Source: Candidatus Saccharimonadota bacterium (lineage in GTDB: Bacteria; Patescibacteriota; Saccharimonadia; Saccharimonadales; Saccharimonadaceae). From it: a stretch of DNA of 58,886 nt. The notes beneath the pieces are model-generated. The model was given only the letters and a program-made list of their open reading frames with translations. It had not been told where the DNA came from and did no database searches. Both the position numbers and the translations under genes were made by a program. This document shows positions 43,942 to 51,778 of this stretch, in pieces. Positions within the stretch are counted from its first letter, which is position 1. Every line of letters begins with the position of its first letter. The stretch spans positions 1-58,886 of the forward strand of contig JAQGHA010000003.1 of NCBI GenBank assembly GCA_028289065.1, given 5' to 3'.

Positions 43942-45201
43942 ATGAGTTTTAGTGAAAAGAAATTTAGCAAAACATATGAGTCACTCGAAGGTGCCACCCC
44001 TAATGAGCTCATTTCATTGATTGAGCCTAAAATCGAACATGCCATCACTATAGATAGCGTTAAAGAGCAGCTTGAAAAAGGCGAACCTCTTAACATTAAA
44101 TTTGGCACAGACCCAACTGGCCCAGATCTTCACATTGGACATGTCGTTCCCATTCGGGTTCTTGATATATTAAGCCGCGCCGGTCATAACATCGATCTTG
44201 TATTTGGCGACTTTACGGCAAAAGTTGGCGATCCAAGCGGCCGATCAAATGAACGTCCTCTATTAACAGACGAAAAAATTTCCGAAAACGTATCTACTTT
44301 TCGTACACAGGTCAACAAGTATTTTGACACTACCCGCTCTAATGTTAAAGTATCGCACAATAGTGACTGGCTCAAAGATATGCCTTTCTCTGAAGTCTTT
44401 AAGTATCTTCAAGACGTTAACTTAAGTGAAGCTATGCAACGACGAGACTTTCGCACTCGCCTTCTAGGTGGACAAGGTGTAAGCCTTGCAGAAGCATTTT
44501 ACGGCACAATGATGGGCATTGATTCTGTTCAACTCGAAACCGACATTGAAATCGGTGGTATAGATCAGCTCCTTAATTTCCAACAAACTCGCGAAGTTCA
44601 GAGGAACCGCGGACAACATGCGGAAAGCGTTCTGATGACCCCAATCCTTGAAGGTACTTCGGGTAATGGAATTAAAATGAGTAAATCGCTTGGCAACTTC
44701 GTTCCACTCCGTGCAACACCTAATGAAATTTACGGCAAAATGATGTCGATTCCGGATGACCTAATCCTTAAATACATGACCGCGTTTGCACCAGTCGAAC
44801 AATCGGAACTTGAAGGACTCTCTAAGCAGATTGCCGACAATCCTCTAGAGATGAAGAAACAACTCGCTACCTACATGGCCGCAATATCAACTTCCGAACT
44901 TTCAAAAGGCCTCGAGGAACGAGAAAACTTTGAACGTCGTTTTGTAAACAAAACTCTTGATGAAAAAGATATTCAGGTCTTACCTTCCTCTGTCGATTCT
45001 TTAATTGATGGTATTTTTGCTACCGGAAACTACTCATCACGCGGTGAGATTCGACGACTCGCACTTCAAGGTGCAATTAAAATCGATGGTCAAAAGGTCA
45101 GTGAAGAAGAGCTGTTGGGAGCGCTTCCTGAATCAGACACAATCGTCACAGTAGGAAAACGATCCGCGTATCGAATCGCAAATGAAAATATAAATATATA
45201 G
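43942..45201 (+). CDS. Tyrosyl-tRNA synthetase-like paralogue with altered amino-acid pocket
   Basis: 419 residues. Class I motifs are intact: HIGH (64-67) in GTDPTGPDLHIGH and MSKSLGN, plus a C-terminal S4 domain. Compared with the TyrRS at 39555, the residue at the position of Tyr41 is Lys53, and Gln181 is Met191 (FYGTMMGIDSV instead of FYPLMQGYDSV); Tyr187, Asp194 and Gln209 are kept. Those positions hold the tyrosine side chain and amino group in known enzymes, so specificity may have changed. It forms an operon with the radical SAM gene. Alternatively it is a diverged genuine TyrRS. Confidence 0.85.
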   Translation: MSFSEKKFSKTYESLEGATPNELISLIEPKIEHAITIDSVKEQLEKGEPLNIKFGTDPTGPDLHIGHVVPIRVLDILSRAGHNIDLVFGDFTAKVGDPSGRSNERPLLTDEKISENVSTFRTQVNKYFDTTRSNVKVSHNSDWLKDMPFSEVFKYLQDVNLSEAMQRRDFRTRLLGGQGVSLAEAFYGTMMGIDSVQLETDIEIGGIDQLLNFQQTREVQRNRGQHAESVLMTPILEGTSGNGIKMSKSLGNFVPLRATPNEIYGKMMSIPDDLILKYMTAFAPVEQSELEGLSKQIADNPLEMKKQLATYMAAISTSELSKGLEERENFERRFVNKTLDEKDIQVLPSSVDSLIDGIFATGNYSSRGEIRRLALQGAIKIDGQKVSEEELLGALPESDTIVTVGKRSAYRIANENINI

Positions 45202-45209
45202 AGGCATCT

Positions 45210-46094
45210 ATGGCTACTTCCGAACAATCCCTCAATAATAGTCCACGTATGCATCCTGATACGATCGACATCAGTATGACAGGAAGCTGCCAACTTGACT
45301 GCCAATGGTGCTGGGGTGATGTACACAAAATTGGAATCGAACATCAGCAAGACAGTTGGAAAAACCTTCTATCCTCCTTCAACGAACGCGGCACTAATGC
45401 CGTTGTTTTTACTGGTGGCGAACCACTTATGGTTCCTTTTCTACCAGAAATAGCGCAACATGCCAAAGAGCTTGGAATGCGAACCACGCTCTCGACCAAC
45501 GCCGTCCTCCTTGCTCGAAAGCACCACAAAGTGCTGCCCTTTATTGATGACCTAGGCCTTCCCCTTGACGGTTCGACATCACCGATAAATAAGATTATGC
45601 GCCCTGGAAAAATTGATAATTTTAAAAAGGTTATTGAAGGCGCAAACCTTGTACTTGATAACTACCCTGATACTGAGCTAACTATTCGTACAGTTATTGC
45701 CCGGCCAAATGTCAATGATGTTGCCAATATTCCCGAGGTGCTTTCCAACCAAGGTGTCAATCTCTCACGCATTCGCTATAAAATGTACCAAGTTGAACCA
45801 ATTGGACCACGAGCTACCATAACGAACACCGAAGCCTGGAGTGTCGAAGAGGATGAATGCCTTGAAGTTGCTGAAGAGGTATCTGAACGCTATCCAAATA
45901 TGCATAACACTTTACAGTTATATAAAAATACTTCTGGACGCTATTTCCAGGTGGGAGCTCTTGGTAATGCCTTTGGAACCCTTATTGACGATGATGGTAA
46001 ACCGAAAACAATCGAACTTGGGAACCCTATGAAAGACCTCTCCGAATCACTTGCTATGATCGCCCTCTACTATTCAGGGCTTGATACGCACTAA
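45210..46094 (+). CDS. Radical SAM protein
   Basis: 294 residues. CxxxCxxC at Cys27, Cys31 and Cys34 (GSCQLDCQWCWG) binds the 4Fe-4S cluster; FTGGEPLMVPF is the GGE motif; later strands follow (TTLSTNAVLL, LGLPLDGS, LTIRTVIARPN). No SPASM-type cysteine cluster is found at the C-terminus. The start is 8 bases after the TyrRS2 stop, with GAGG 5 bases before its ATG, so it is cotranscribed. Product unknown; candidates include peptide modification and tRNA/amino acid modification. Confidence 0.88.
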   Translation: MATSEQSLNNSPRMHPDTIDISMTGSCQLDCQWCWGDVHKIGIEHQQDSWKNLLSSFNERGTNAVVFTGGEPLMVPFLPEIAQHAKELGMRTTLSTNAVLLARKHHKVLPFIDDLGLPLDGSTSPINKIMRPGKIDNFKKVIEGANLVLDNYPDTELTIRTVIARPNVNDVANIPEVLSNQGVNLSRIRYKMYQVEPIGPRATITNTEAWSVEEDECLEVAEEVSERYPNMHNTLQLYKNTSGRYFQVGALGNAFGTLIDDDGKPKTIELGNPMKDLSESLAMIALYYSGLDTH

Positions 46095-46098
46095 ACTA

Positions 46099-47145
46099 CT
46101 ATTTCAAGAGTTCTTTTACGTGATTGTTGTAGCGCAAAATCTCTTGTTTTGTGTACTGGAACTTTGGATACGTATTCAAATACGTCCAGATATCTTTTGA
46201 ATAAATAGTGCGATTTAAATCTTGACCATCTACGGGCTGATGAAGCGGAAGCACCCAAAAGTGTGCGCTAGCAGGGCTTTTGTACTTTTCATCATTATAG
46301 ATATGCGATTCATTAATACCGACTGTCACCAGCTGCTGTTTGATTCGTTTAACTGTCAGCATGGCGTGATTAAAAACCTCTTGAGGCATTTCAGCAATAC
46401 TACGAAAATGCTCTTTAGGACTGACGATATAAAAACCAGGAATTGCGTACTTAGCATCTTGCCGTACAACCAGCGTTTCATCCTCATACACAGGACTTAA
46501 AGCTTCATCAAGTTCATCTTCAAACATATCCAAAAACTCTCCTTTAGACAAAGCATCTTGTGCTAAAAAGGCCTGAAAGTTTTTAGAGCCACCAATACAT
46601 GTATAGTATTTAAATCCATCAGGAGCAGGTGGAATTTCCGATTCATCATCGACGTCCACTACGTCCAGCAAAGCGTACTTGTCTTTATTTTCCACCTTTG
46701 GCTCATGTGTCACATATTCACCAAGACGGGATGTAGCAGTCTTTGGACCGTTTAGATAAGCACTTACACCAGCAGCATACTGACCTGATTGGGGTGAAAC
46801 GTCATAACTAGAAAGATATGCTTCAATATGTGGTTGATATACTGAAATGTCGAACCTTTCCTGGATGTGATCAACATGAAAAGGAATTGTGTAGCTGGTT
46901 ACGGGCTGTCCAGCATGTTCTTCAACATAAAGCCCAGCAACAGCTACATGAAACATCTCTTTAAGCGCCGTTCGCATGCCGTGTTGTGTACGAGCAAAAC
47001 TCATCACCTCTTCATCGGTTAGCTCGGCGAATTTCTCTTTATGAGAAAGCGGTTGTATTTGCATCATCCCAGGAACATTTGTATCTAGCGTACTTCGTAC
47101 CGTCACTCGTCCATCATTAAATAGCTGAATTGATTCCCTACTCAT
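46099..47145 (-). CDS. Tandem HIT-like domain protein
   Basis: 348 residues. The C-terminal half reads IPGFYIVSPKEHFRSIAEMPQEVFNHAM and SPASAHFWVLPLH, similar to HIT proteins (PGHxLVxPKxH and HxHxHxxP); the triad would be Ser, His, Trp, so only the middle His is kept. The N-terminal half has VPGMMQIQPLSHKEKFAELTDEE and HAGQPVTSYTIPFH, with AGQxV conserved but the histidines missing. HIT enzymes act on nucleotide phosphoesters or aminoacyl-adenylates. Overlaps the upstream kinase-like gene by 8 bases. I call the family from motif shape only. Confidence 0.5.
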   Translation of the reverse strand: MSRESIQLFNDGRVTVRSTLDTNVPGMMQIQPLSHKEKFAELTDEEVMSFARTQHGMRTALKEMFHVAVAGLYVEEHAGQPVTSYTIPFHVDHIQERFDISVYQPHIEAYLSSYDVSPQSGQYAAGVSAYLNGPKTATSRLGEYVTHEPKVENKDKYALLDVVDVDDESEIPPAPDGFKYYTCIGGSKNFQAFLAQDALSKGEFLDMFEDELDEALSPVYEDETLVVRQDAKYAIPGFYIVSPKEHFRSIAEMPQEVFNHAMLTVKRIKQQLVTVGINESHIYNDEKYKSPASAHFWVLPLHQPVDGQDLNRTIYSKDIWTYLNTYPKFQYTKQEILRYNNHVKELLK

Positions 47146-48427
47146 CTTTTTCTTTCTGGAGACTACTTATAAAAACAGTAATTTTCTCTATCTGTGAAGA
47201 ATTCTCAAGTGGCTTAAAACCGGTAGCACCAATCACAGCGTCCCGCACTAAAGCGTCTATTTCAGTGGTTTGAAGTTTAATAGTCAAAAACAGTGAAATA
47301 ATACTGTTCTGGTTTAAGTTAATTAGGTGCGCACAAATATCTTTTAAGTCTTTTTGATTTGCAACAGATTCATAATGATTTGCTGAATAATCTTCCGGGC
47401 TTAGAAGCGCGAGTACAACAACCATACAGTAGTAGTCTATGTTTTTTAAGTCATTCTTACGAATAAGGGTGATAATCTGTGTAACTAGCTTAACTATTGC
47501 GCTATAGAGTAGTTTGTTTTTAGTACGCAGTAAACTTGAGGACATATCGTTCAAAACATCAAGTTCACTGAAGTATACATCGGCAAATAAATGGCCAATA
47601 TCATTCGGATGCAAATGTGATTCATCTTTAATATCGTCTACTGGCATCTCAGCTTTAAATACTACTTGTTCAATCAAATTTCTCATCTCGAAGGTACTAC
47701 CTTTGAAATCGATGAGGTCTCTAAATGTTCTTTCATACCTCACTAGGTCTGGCTCGGTCAAAAAACGGCTCGTAGAAATGAGTGCGTTTATATTCGATTC
47801 CAGCTCATCCCTCGAAAAAAGGTAGCTCCAGTTTAAAATAAAATTTGTATACCACAGGCGATCGAAATCAGCTGGTGTCAGATTGGCATCAAACGTTGCG
47901 TCTTCCCAGTCAAATAAATACATTACATCACCATTTTCAACAATATTCCGTGGCAGAAATCCCGGGTGGGTAATACCGCGTTTTATCAAAAATTGCATTA
48001 TCTCGACATACCCGTGGGCATCTAAAAGTGGTTTTACTAAACGGTATGACGACATTTCATTCATGTCTGTGCCAACATACTCGCTTATCATGTAGGTAGT
48101 ATCGGCATCAACCGCTATGATTTTCGGAACAATGACCTTAAACTTTATTCCAGCAACAATTTCTCCATCTATAAAATTGTGTGCATTCTGCGACTTTTCA
48201 ACTTCATCGGCCGCTTTATCTGGACGTGCTTTTTTAGCGATATAGCGTGTGCCATTATACATAAATATACGGAACCTATTATCAATATCGATAAACCAAG
48301 GGCTTGTATTGAATGAATAGTAATTGTCTTGGTAAGCAGAGATAACAGCTTCGGAAAGGCTTACTGCGCTATCTAGAGTAAGAATTTGAGGTAAATCTGT
48401 TTTAGCTACTGCATTATCTGGATTCAT
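47138..48427 (-). CDS. Aminoglycoside-phosphotransferase/protein-kinase-like protein with degraded catalytic loop
   Basis: 429 residues. The N-lobe has RYIAKKARPDKAADE (candidate ATP-contacting Lys); the hinge is TTYMISEYVG; the catalytic loop reads RGITHPGFLPRNIV where the usual pattern is HGDxxxxN, so the catalytic Asp is Gly; the metal Asp is kept in YLFDWEDATFD. The C-terminal 200 residues are helical and without known motif. It may be a pseudokinase or a divergent kinase. Coupled to the HIT-like gene. TATAAT ends 9 bases before the ATG, with TTGATT 16 bases upstream. Confidence 0.6.
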   Translation of the reverse strand: MNPDNAVAKTDLPQILTLDSAVSLSEAVISAYQDNYYSFNTSPWFIDIDNRFRIFMYNGTRYIAKKARPDKAADEVEKSQNAHNFIDGEIVAGIKFKVIVPKIIAVDADTTYMISEYVGTDMNEMSSYRLVKPLLDAHGYVEIMQFLIKRGITHPGFLPRNIVENGDVMYLFDWEDATFDANLTPADFDRLWYTNFILNWSYLFSRDELESNINALISTSRFLTEPDLVRYERTFRDLIDFKGSTFEMRNLIEQVVFKAEMPVDDIKDESHLHPNDIGHLFADVYFSELDVLNDMSSSLLRTKNKLLYSAIVKLVTQIITLIRKNDLKNIDYYCMVVVLALLSPEDYSANHYESVANQKDLKDICAHLINLNQNSIISLFLTIKLQTTEIDALVRDAVIGATGFKPLENSSQIEKITVFISSLQKEKDE

Positions 48428-48436
48428 AGTACATAT

Positions 48437-48464
48437 ATTATATCATTGTTTGCGTTAAAATCAA
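48437..48464 (-). promoter_or_regulatory. Predicted leaderless promoter of the kinase-like gene
   Basis: TTGATT (48459-48464) and TATAAT (48437-48442) with a 16-base spacer; the hexamer ends 9 bases before the ATG at 48427. Confidence 0.55.
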
Positions 48465-48549
48465 CTCACAGCAGTAAGGCTTGAATTGTATTTCATACAA
48501 TAAAGTACTATTATTGGCTAGGCCGTAAAGAGTTCACAATTGAGAGCAG

Positions 48550-49242
48550 GTGTGCAGATTGTACGGAGCAAATCATGCGGTACTAGGTGCTGCAGGTGGT
48601 TTTTTAGTGGGAACGTATCTTGAAGCACCCATCTCGATTCGGTTGATGATGGGGGCAGTTGGTACGTTTGGTGGGCTGATATCGGATGCAGACACCAAAT
48701 CCTCTGCACTGGGTAGGTTCTTGCCAAACATATGGCACAAGCTCACCCCAGGGCACCGGCGGTTCACACACTCACTGGCGTACTGCGTAATGGTTTTCGG
48801 ACTAGCGTTGCTGCTGCAGTCGTGGGGAGTAAGGATGGAACTATGGGAAGCACCAAAACTTCCCTACCTTCCGATCGCACTGTTGGCGGGCGTTGTGACC
48901 CATCTGTTTGCCGACGGCTTAACAGTCCAAGGAGTTCCGTTGCTGTACCCGTTCTATAAGGGCAGCTTCCGATTGCTTGGACCGCTGAGTTTACGGACTG
49001 GCAGTGGAGTCGAACCGGCGGTTGTCACTATGTTGCTTTCCATCGGCATCGCATATGTAGCCATGCCATACACCCAAGGGTTTAGTGACATGTTTGTCAC
49101 CCCCGCTATCTTTGCGATAAGAACGGAGAAATTGGTTGTATTCATGGTGACAGTTGCCATGAGTGCCTTAGTGCTGACGATCTATTCATTCAGTCGATCG
49201 ACGGCTATTAAGCGTCGAAGGACGGTGAGTAGGCGGCGGTAA
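48550..49242 (+). CDS. YdjM/DUF457-type membrane-bound metal-dependent hydrolase-like protein
   Basis: 230 residues from the GTG at 48550; the start is uncertain, a TTG at 48559 is possible. Motifs: YGANHAVLGAAGGFLVGTYL, GGLISDADTKSSALGRF, HKLTPGHRRFTHSLAYC and HLFADGLTVQGVPLLYPF, with the metal-type His and Asp residues of the family. About five membrane helices. Upstream, ATTGTATTTCATACAAT (near 48487) is a 7-base-arm inverted repeat that may be an operator. The gene has clearly more G and C than its neighbours and ends in a strong terminator, which suggests recent transfer. Confidence 0.75.
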   Translation: MCRLYGANHAVLGAAGGFLVGTYLEAPISIRLMMGAVGTFGGLISDADTKSSALGRFLPNIWHKLTPGHRRFTHSLAYCVMVFGLALLLQSWGVRMELWEAPKLPYLPIALLAGVVTHLFADGLTVQGVPLLYPFYKGSFRLLGPLSLRTGSGVEPAVVTMLLSIGIAYVAMPYTQGFSDMFVTPAIFAIRTEKLVVFMVTVAMSALVLTIYSFSRSTAIKRRRTVSRRR

Positions 49243-49260
49243 CTCGCAGCTTTGCGCGCT

Positions 49261-49299
49261 AGGTGTTGCTAGGACGAAATTTTCGTCCTAGCAACACCT
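49261..49299 (+). terminator. Long palindromic terminator
   Basis: AGGTGTTGCTAGGACGAAA and TTTCGTCCTAGCAACACCT are perfect inverted repeats around one central T, followed by TTTT. It lies 18 bases past the YdjM-like stop. Confidence 0.8.
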
Positions 49300-49380
49300 T
49301 TTAAATTTTTGTAGATTAATTCGCTTTCGTCCTTTCGGACTCATCACCATAAATACACATTCATGGAGCGAATATATCTA

Positions 49381-49869
49381 CTATATTGCAATAAGTGATG
49401 ATTTATAGGCAATGTCTTTTATCTCTTTTAGGAAATTATTATCGCTCACATTTTTATATTCAAACCATTCAGCAATAATTGATTCAGTAACAATATGTTT
49501 GTTGACCTCTTCGTACTCTTGTTTGTTGAGCCCAACATGATGCGCCACCAAAAGATGGTGACAACCGTTTGATTTTTCAACTTCTCGCCTAACGGGCCAA
49601 ATAAGATTGTAGGCGCCAATCTCAGAGAATCTTTCTACCGGCAGGTTTAAACCTAACTCACGATGTACGCCGCGACGTGCGGCTTCTGTAAAAGTCTCAT
49701 CTCGTAACATTCTGCCACCAAATATCCACCATTCACTTTTAATTGGATTACGCTCTCGCCTTTCTAGTAAAATCTTTCCATCATAACAAATAGCTACATC
49801 AACGCAACCAATTACAAAGTTATCTATAACATCTCCATACTCTTTGTCAGAAAAAACATACTCACTCAT
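49381..49869 (-). CDS. Nudix hydrolase, GDP-mannose mannosyl hydrolase-like
   Basis: 162 residues. The Nudix segment is FGGRMLRDETFTEAARRGVHRELGLNL: the canonical RExxEE becomes RGxxRE, as in GDP-mannose mannosyl hydrolases, which keep GGRxxKDET and ELGL. The N-terminal VIGCVDVAICYDGKILLERRERNPIKSEWWI and later HHLLVAHHVGL also fit. It probably hydrolyses a nucleotide sugar; the substrate is inferred from motif form. TATGAT (49876-49881) ends 6 bases before the ATG. Confidence 0.8.
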   Translation of the reverse strand: MSEYVFSDKEYGDVIDNFVIGCVDVAICYDGKILLERRERNPIKSEWWIFGGRMLRDETFTEAARRGVHRELGLNLPVERFSEIGAYNLIWPVRREVEKSNGCHHLLVAHHVGLNKQEYEEVNKHIVTESIIAEWFEYKNVSDNNFLKEIKDIAYKSSLIAI

Positions 49870-49875
49870 GGCATT

Positions 49876-49881
49876 ATCATA
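49876..49881 (-). promoter_or_regulatory. Predicted -10 (TATGAT) of a leaderless transcript
   Basis: The hexamer ends 6 bases before the Nudix ATG at 49869. Confidence 0.45.
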
Positions 49882-49934
49882 TCAAACAAAGATAAGAAGC
49901 TTCGGTTATTACGATTACAGTACGATAACGCCAG

Positions 49935-50150
49935 CTAGTCTTTATTTGTCTTCTGAATCTCACTCACCAATTTCAATACATCGTTTCCAGATTTATGCTC
50001 AATCACGACAGCTGGGTTGTCCGAAGAACCATTGCGCTTCACTTCTTTACCCTTGCTTGTTATAATTATCGAATCTTTGTGGATAGATTTAACCCTCCCC
50101 TGGGCAAGGCCATTCCCCCATTTCCATGCAATGTAATCTCCAGGTTTCAT
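49935..50150 (-). CDS. DUF2945/HVA1 tudor-like small protein
   Basis: 71 residues. MKPGDYIAWKWGNGLAQGRV, a KEVKRNGSSDNPAVVIEHKSG segment and a terminal VLKLVSEIQK helix match the DUF2945 (hypervirulence-associated, tudor-like SH3 barrel) family. Function unknown. TATACT (50157-50162) ends 6 bases before the ATG. Not linked in transcription with the Nudix gene, which has its own promoter. Confidence 0.85.
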   Translation of the reverse strand: MKPGDYIAWKWGNGLAQGRVKSIHKDSIIITSKGKEVKRNGSSDNPAVVIEHKSGNDVLKLVSEIQKTNKD

Positions 50151-50156
50151 ATAGCT

Positions 50157-50162
50157 AGTATA
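50157..50162 (-). promoter_or_regulatory. Predicted -10 (TATACT) of a leaderless transcript
   Basis: The hexamer ends 6 bases before the ATG at 50150. Confidence 0.45.
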
Positions 50163-50250
50163 AATTTAAATGAGTTAAAGTTACGTAAAAATATTCACTG
50201 AAAAAACTTACCCGTTCACTCATAGTTAGTACTGTTAAAAAGGAGATAGT

Positions 50251-50397
50251 ATGGGATTATTAGACAATTTGAAAGACAAAGCACAAGACCTTATGAACGA
50301 CCCTGAAACAAAACAGAAGATCCAGAAAATGGCAGAAGAAAAAGGCATTACTTTAGAAGCGGCTAAAGAAAAGTTCTTACATAAAAATAAGGATTAA
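50251..50397 (+). CDS. Small cytoplasmic helical protein
   Basis: 48 residues: MGLLDNLKDKAQDLMNDPE then KQKIQKMAEEKGITLEAAKEKFLH. AAAAAGGAGATAG ends just before the ATG, a strong ribosome site, and a hairpin follows the stop. Short amphipathic proteins with MGxLDxxKDxA starts occur as antitoxin-like (Rv0909-type) or stress proteins; no partner toxin gene is adjacent, so the function is left open. Confidence 0.7.
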   Translation: MGLLDNLKDKAQDLMNDPETKQKIQKMAEEKGITLEAAKEKFLHKNKD

Positions 50398-50410
50398 ATA
50401 CAGCGAGGAT

Positions 50411-50442
50411 AATAAAAGCTATTCGTGAGGATGGCTTTTATT
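50411..50442 (+). terminator. Hairpin terminator
   Basis: AATAAAAGC and GCTTTTATT form a 9-bp stem with a 14-base loop, 13 bases after the stop of the 48-residue gene; AT-rich and without a long U-run, so possibly weak. Confidence 0.5.
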
Positions 50443-50486
50443 ATGAGGTAAATTTTTGACACCCTCTAATGGACATACTTCGGAAT

Positions 50487-51137
50487 TTAGATGAAAGTAA
50501 GCGAAGACTCAACTAAATCTTGAAAGCGTTGTTTTGTTTCATCAGAAGTATCATATGAACTCGTAGATTCTTTCGGCCATTTACTATATGTAAACACAAC
50601 CGCTCTTCCGTCTGCTAACGGTACTGAATATTTCGTAATCTCAAAGCCTTCAGGCCGAATCGATTCATTACTAGATACAAAAACTGACTTTTGCGCTTCC
50701 AGTCCATCGATTATAAGCGAAGATGCGTCATTAGCAATTTCTACCGACCCGTTAGCTATATAAAATGACATTTGCGGAGGGAAGTCGGAACCTCCACCAC
50801 AAAGCAATGAATCGTTATCACCACCAATACCCCTAGAATCGCTTGCAAAAAAGACTATATTTGGATTGTCTTTACAGTTAAGATTCACCCATTGTTTTGG
50901 ATATGTAAAAGAAATACCAATGGTCTCATTTTTGTATGTCTTCTCATCAGATTCTTGAGTTGGCGAGGTAAAACTATCACTCTTACCATTGCTGCTTGTG
51001 AAAGATGATTGCGATTCTTCTTTATTGATGAAATTATTCCATACGACCAATCCAAGTGCACCTATAATGAACGCGACAAGAACTACAAAAATAACAACAT
51101 GCGCACTTCCAATTTGGTTTTGTGAATTCTTGATCAT
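50487..51137 (-). CDS. Single-span membrane protein of unknown function
   Basis: 216 residues. A membrane helix at about 13-35 follows a short N-terminus; Ser/Thr-rich linker; then an exterior domain (ETIGISFTYPKQWVNLNC, GGDNDSLLCGGGSDFPP, FVSSNESIRPEGFEITKY) resembling PsbP-like or similar single-domain surface proteins. Two Cys could pair. Function unknown. TATTAT (51144-51149) ends 6 bases before the ATG. Confidence 0.65.
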   Translation of the reverse strand: MIKNSQNQIGSAHVVIFVVLVAFIIGALGLVVWNNFINKEESQSSFTSSNGKSDSFTSPTQESDEKTYKNETIGISFTYPKQWVNLNCKDNPNIVFFASDSRGIGGDNDSLLCGGGSDFPPQMSFYIANGSVEIANDASSLIIDGLEAQKSVFVSSNESIRPEGFEITKYSVPLADGRAVVFTYSKWPKESTSSYDTSDETKQRFQDLVESSLTFI

Positions 51138-51196
51138 AGTTTAATAATAGCAAACAAAAAGACCTTCAGTTCGAAGATCTTTAAGCGTAATCATCT

Positions 51197-51271
51197 TGGC
51201 TCCGACGGCTGGACTCGAACCAGCAACCTCGAAGTTAACAGCTTCTTGCTCCACCATTGAGCTACGTCGGA
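51197..51271 (-). tRNA. tRNA-Asn: tRNA-Asn (anticodon GTT)
   Basis: On the minus strand the acceptor stem TCCGACG/CGTCGGA pairs fully, discriminator G, CCA encoded. The D arm GCTC/GAGC, anticodon loop CTGTTAA with GTT at 34-36 and T arm GCTGG-TTCGAGT-CCAGC are present. The anticodon stem has one mismatch (A27-G43). The acceptor, D and T arms are otherwise normal. Confidence 0.92.
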
Positions 51272-51346
51272 ATACAAGGGGTATTATACCTTGACCTCCA
51301 TTACAGAGTCAATGGCTACGAATTATTGGCACCTTATACTCTGGTA

Positions 51347-51640
51347 CTAAGCGAACCAGGTAATGTACGCGAAGTAGCCGACCATGAGTCCAAGCATAAT
51401 GCCAGCGAAGATAACAATGGCGTTGGCAAGGGTGAATGGTTTTTTATTATCAACGACACTAGCAGTGATCGCCACCGCCGGAGTATCTGGTTGAACGGTA
51501 GCACTATCAGGCTGGTTTTGCATACCATCCACTACAACCCCATCCACCGGCTGAAAATTATACCCCGGTCGCTCTGGTCGGTAACTAATAACGTTGTGGT
51601 CCAGGCTGTCGCTACGCGTAGGTTGGGTATCGTTTTGCAT
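51347..51640 (-). CDS. Single-span membrane protein, unknown
   Basis: 97 residues. A polar N-terminus of about 66 residues (DTQPTRSDSLDHN, PERPGYNFQP, Val/Gln-rich linker) and a C-terminal membrane helix (LANAIVIFAGIMLGLMVGYFAYITW). No known motif; TATACT ends 10 bases before the ATG. It lies beside the tatC gene, transcribed in the opposite direction. Confidence 0.65.
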   Translation of the reverse strand: MQNDTQPTRSDSLDHNVISYRPERPGYNFQPVDGVVVDGMQNQPDSATVQPDTPAVAITASVVDNKKPFTLANAIVIFAGIMLGLMVGYFAYITWFA

Positions 51641-51778
51641 ATTTATCCAAAGTATATCAAAGCCTTAAAGCATAACCAAGGTGAGCCTTCGTATTGTAGT
51701 AAGTTTGACAATAGTAAGTTCTCCCTAAAAGCACTACTATTATAGGGAGGGAAATGTAAGCCATTATATACACGTGGA

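Noticed and set aside
51257-51745. Plus-strand frame of 162 codons across the tRNA gene
   Set aside because: It overlaps tRNA-Asn and the membrane-protein gene at 51347-51640 on the minus strand and its translation shows no recognisable domain.
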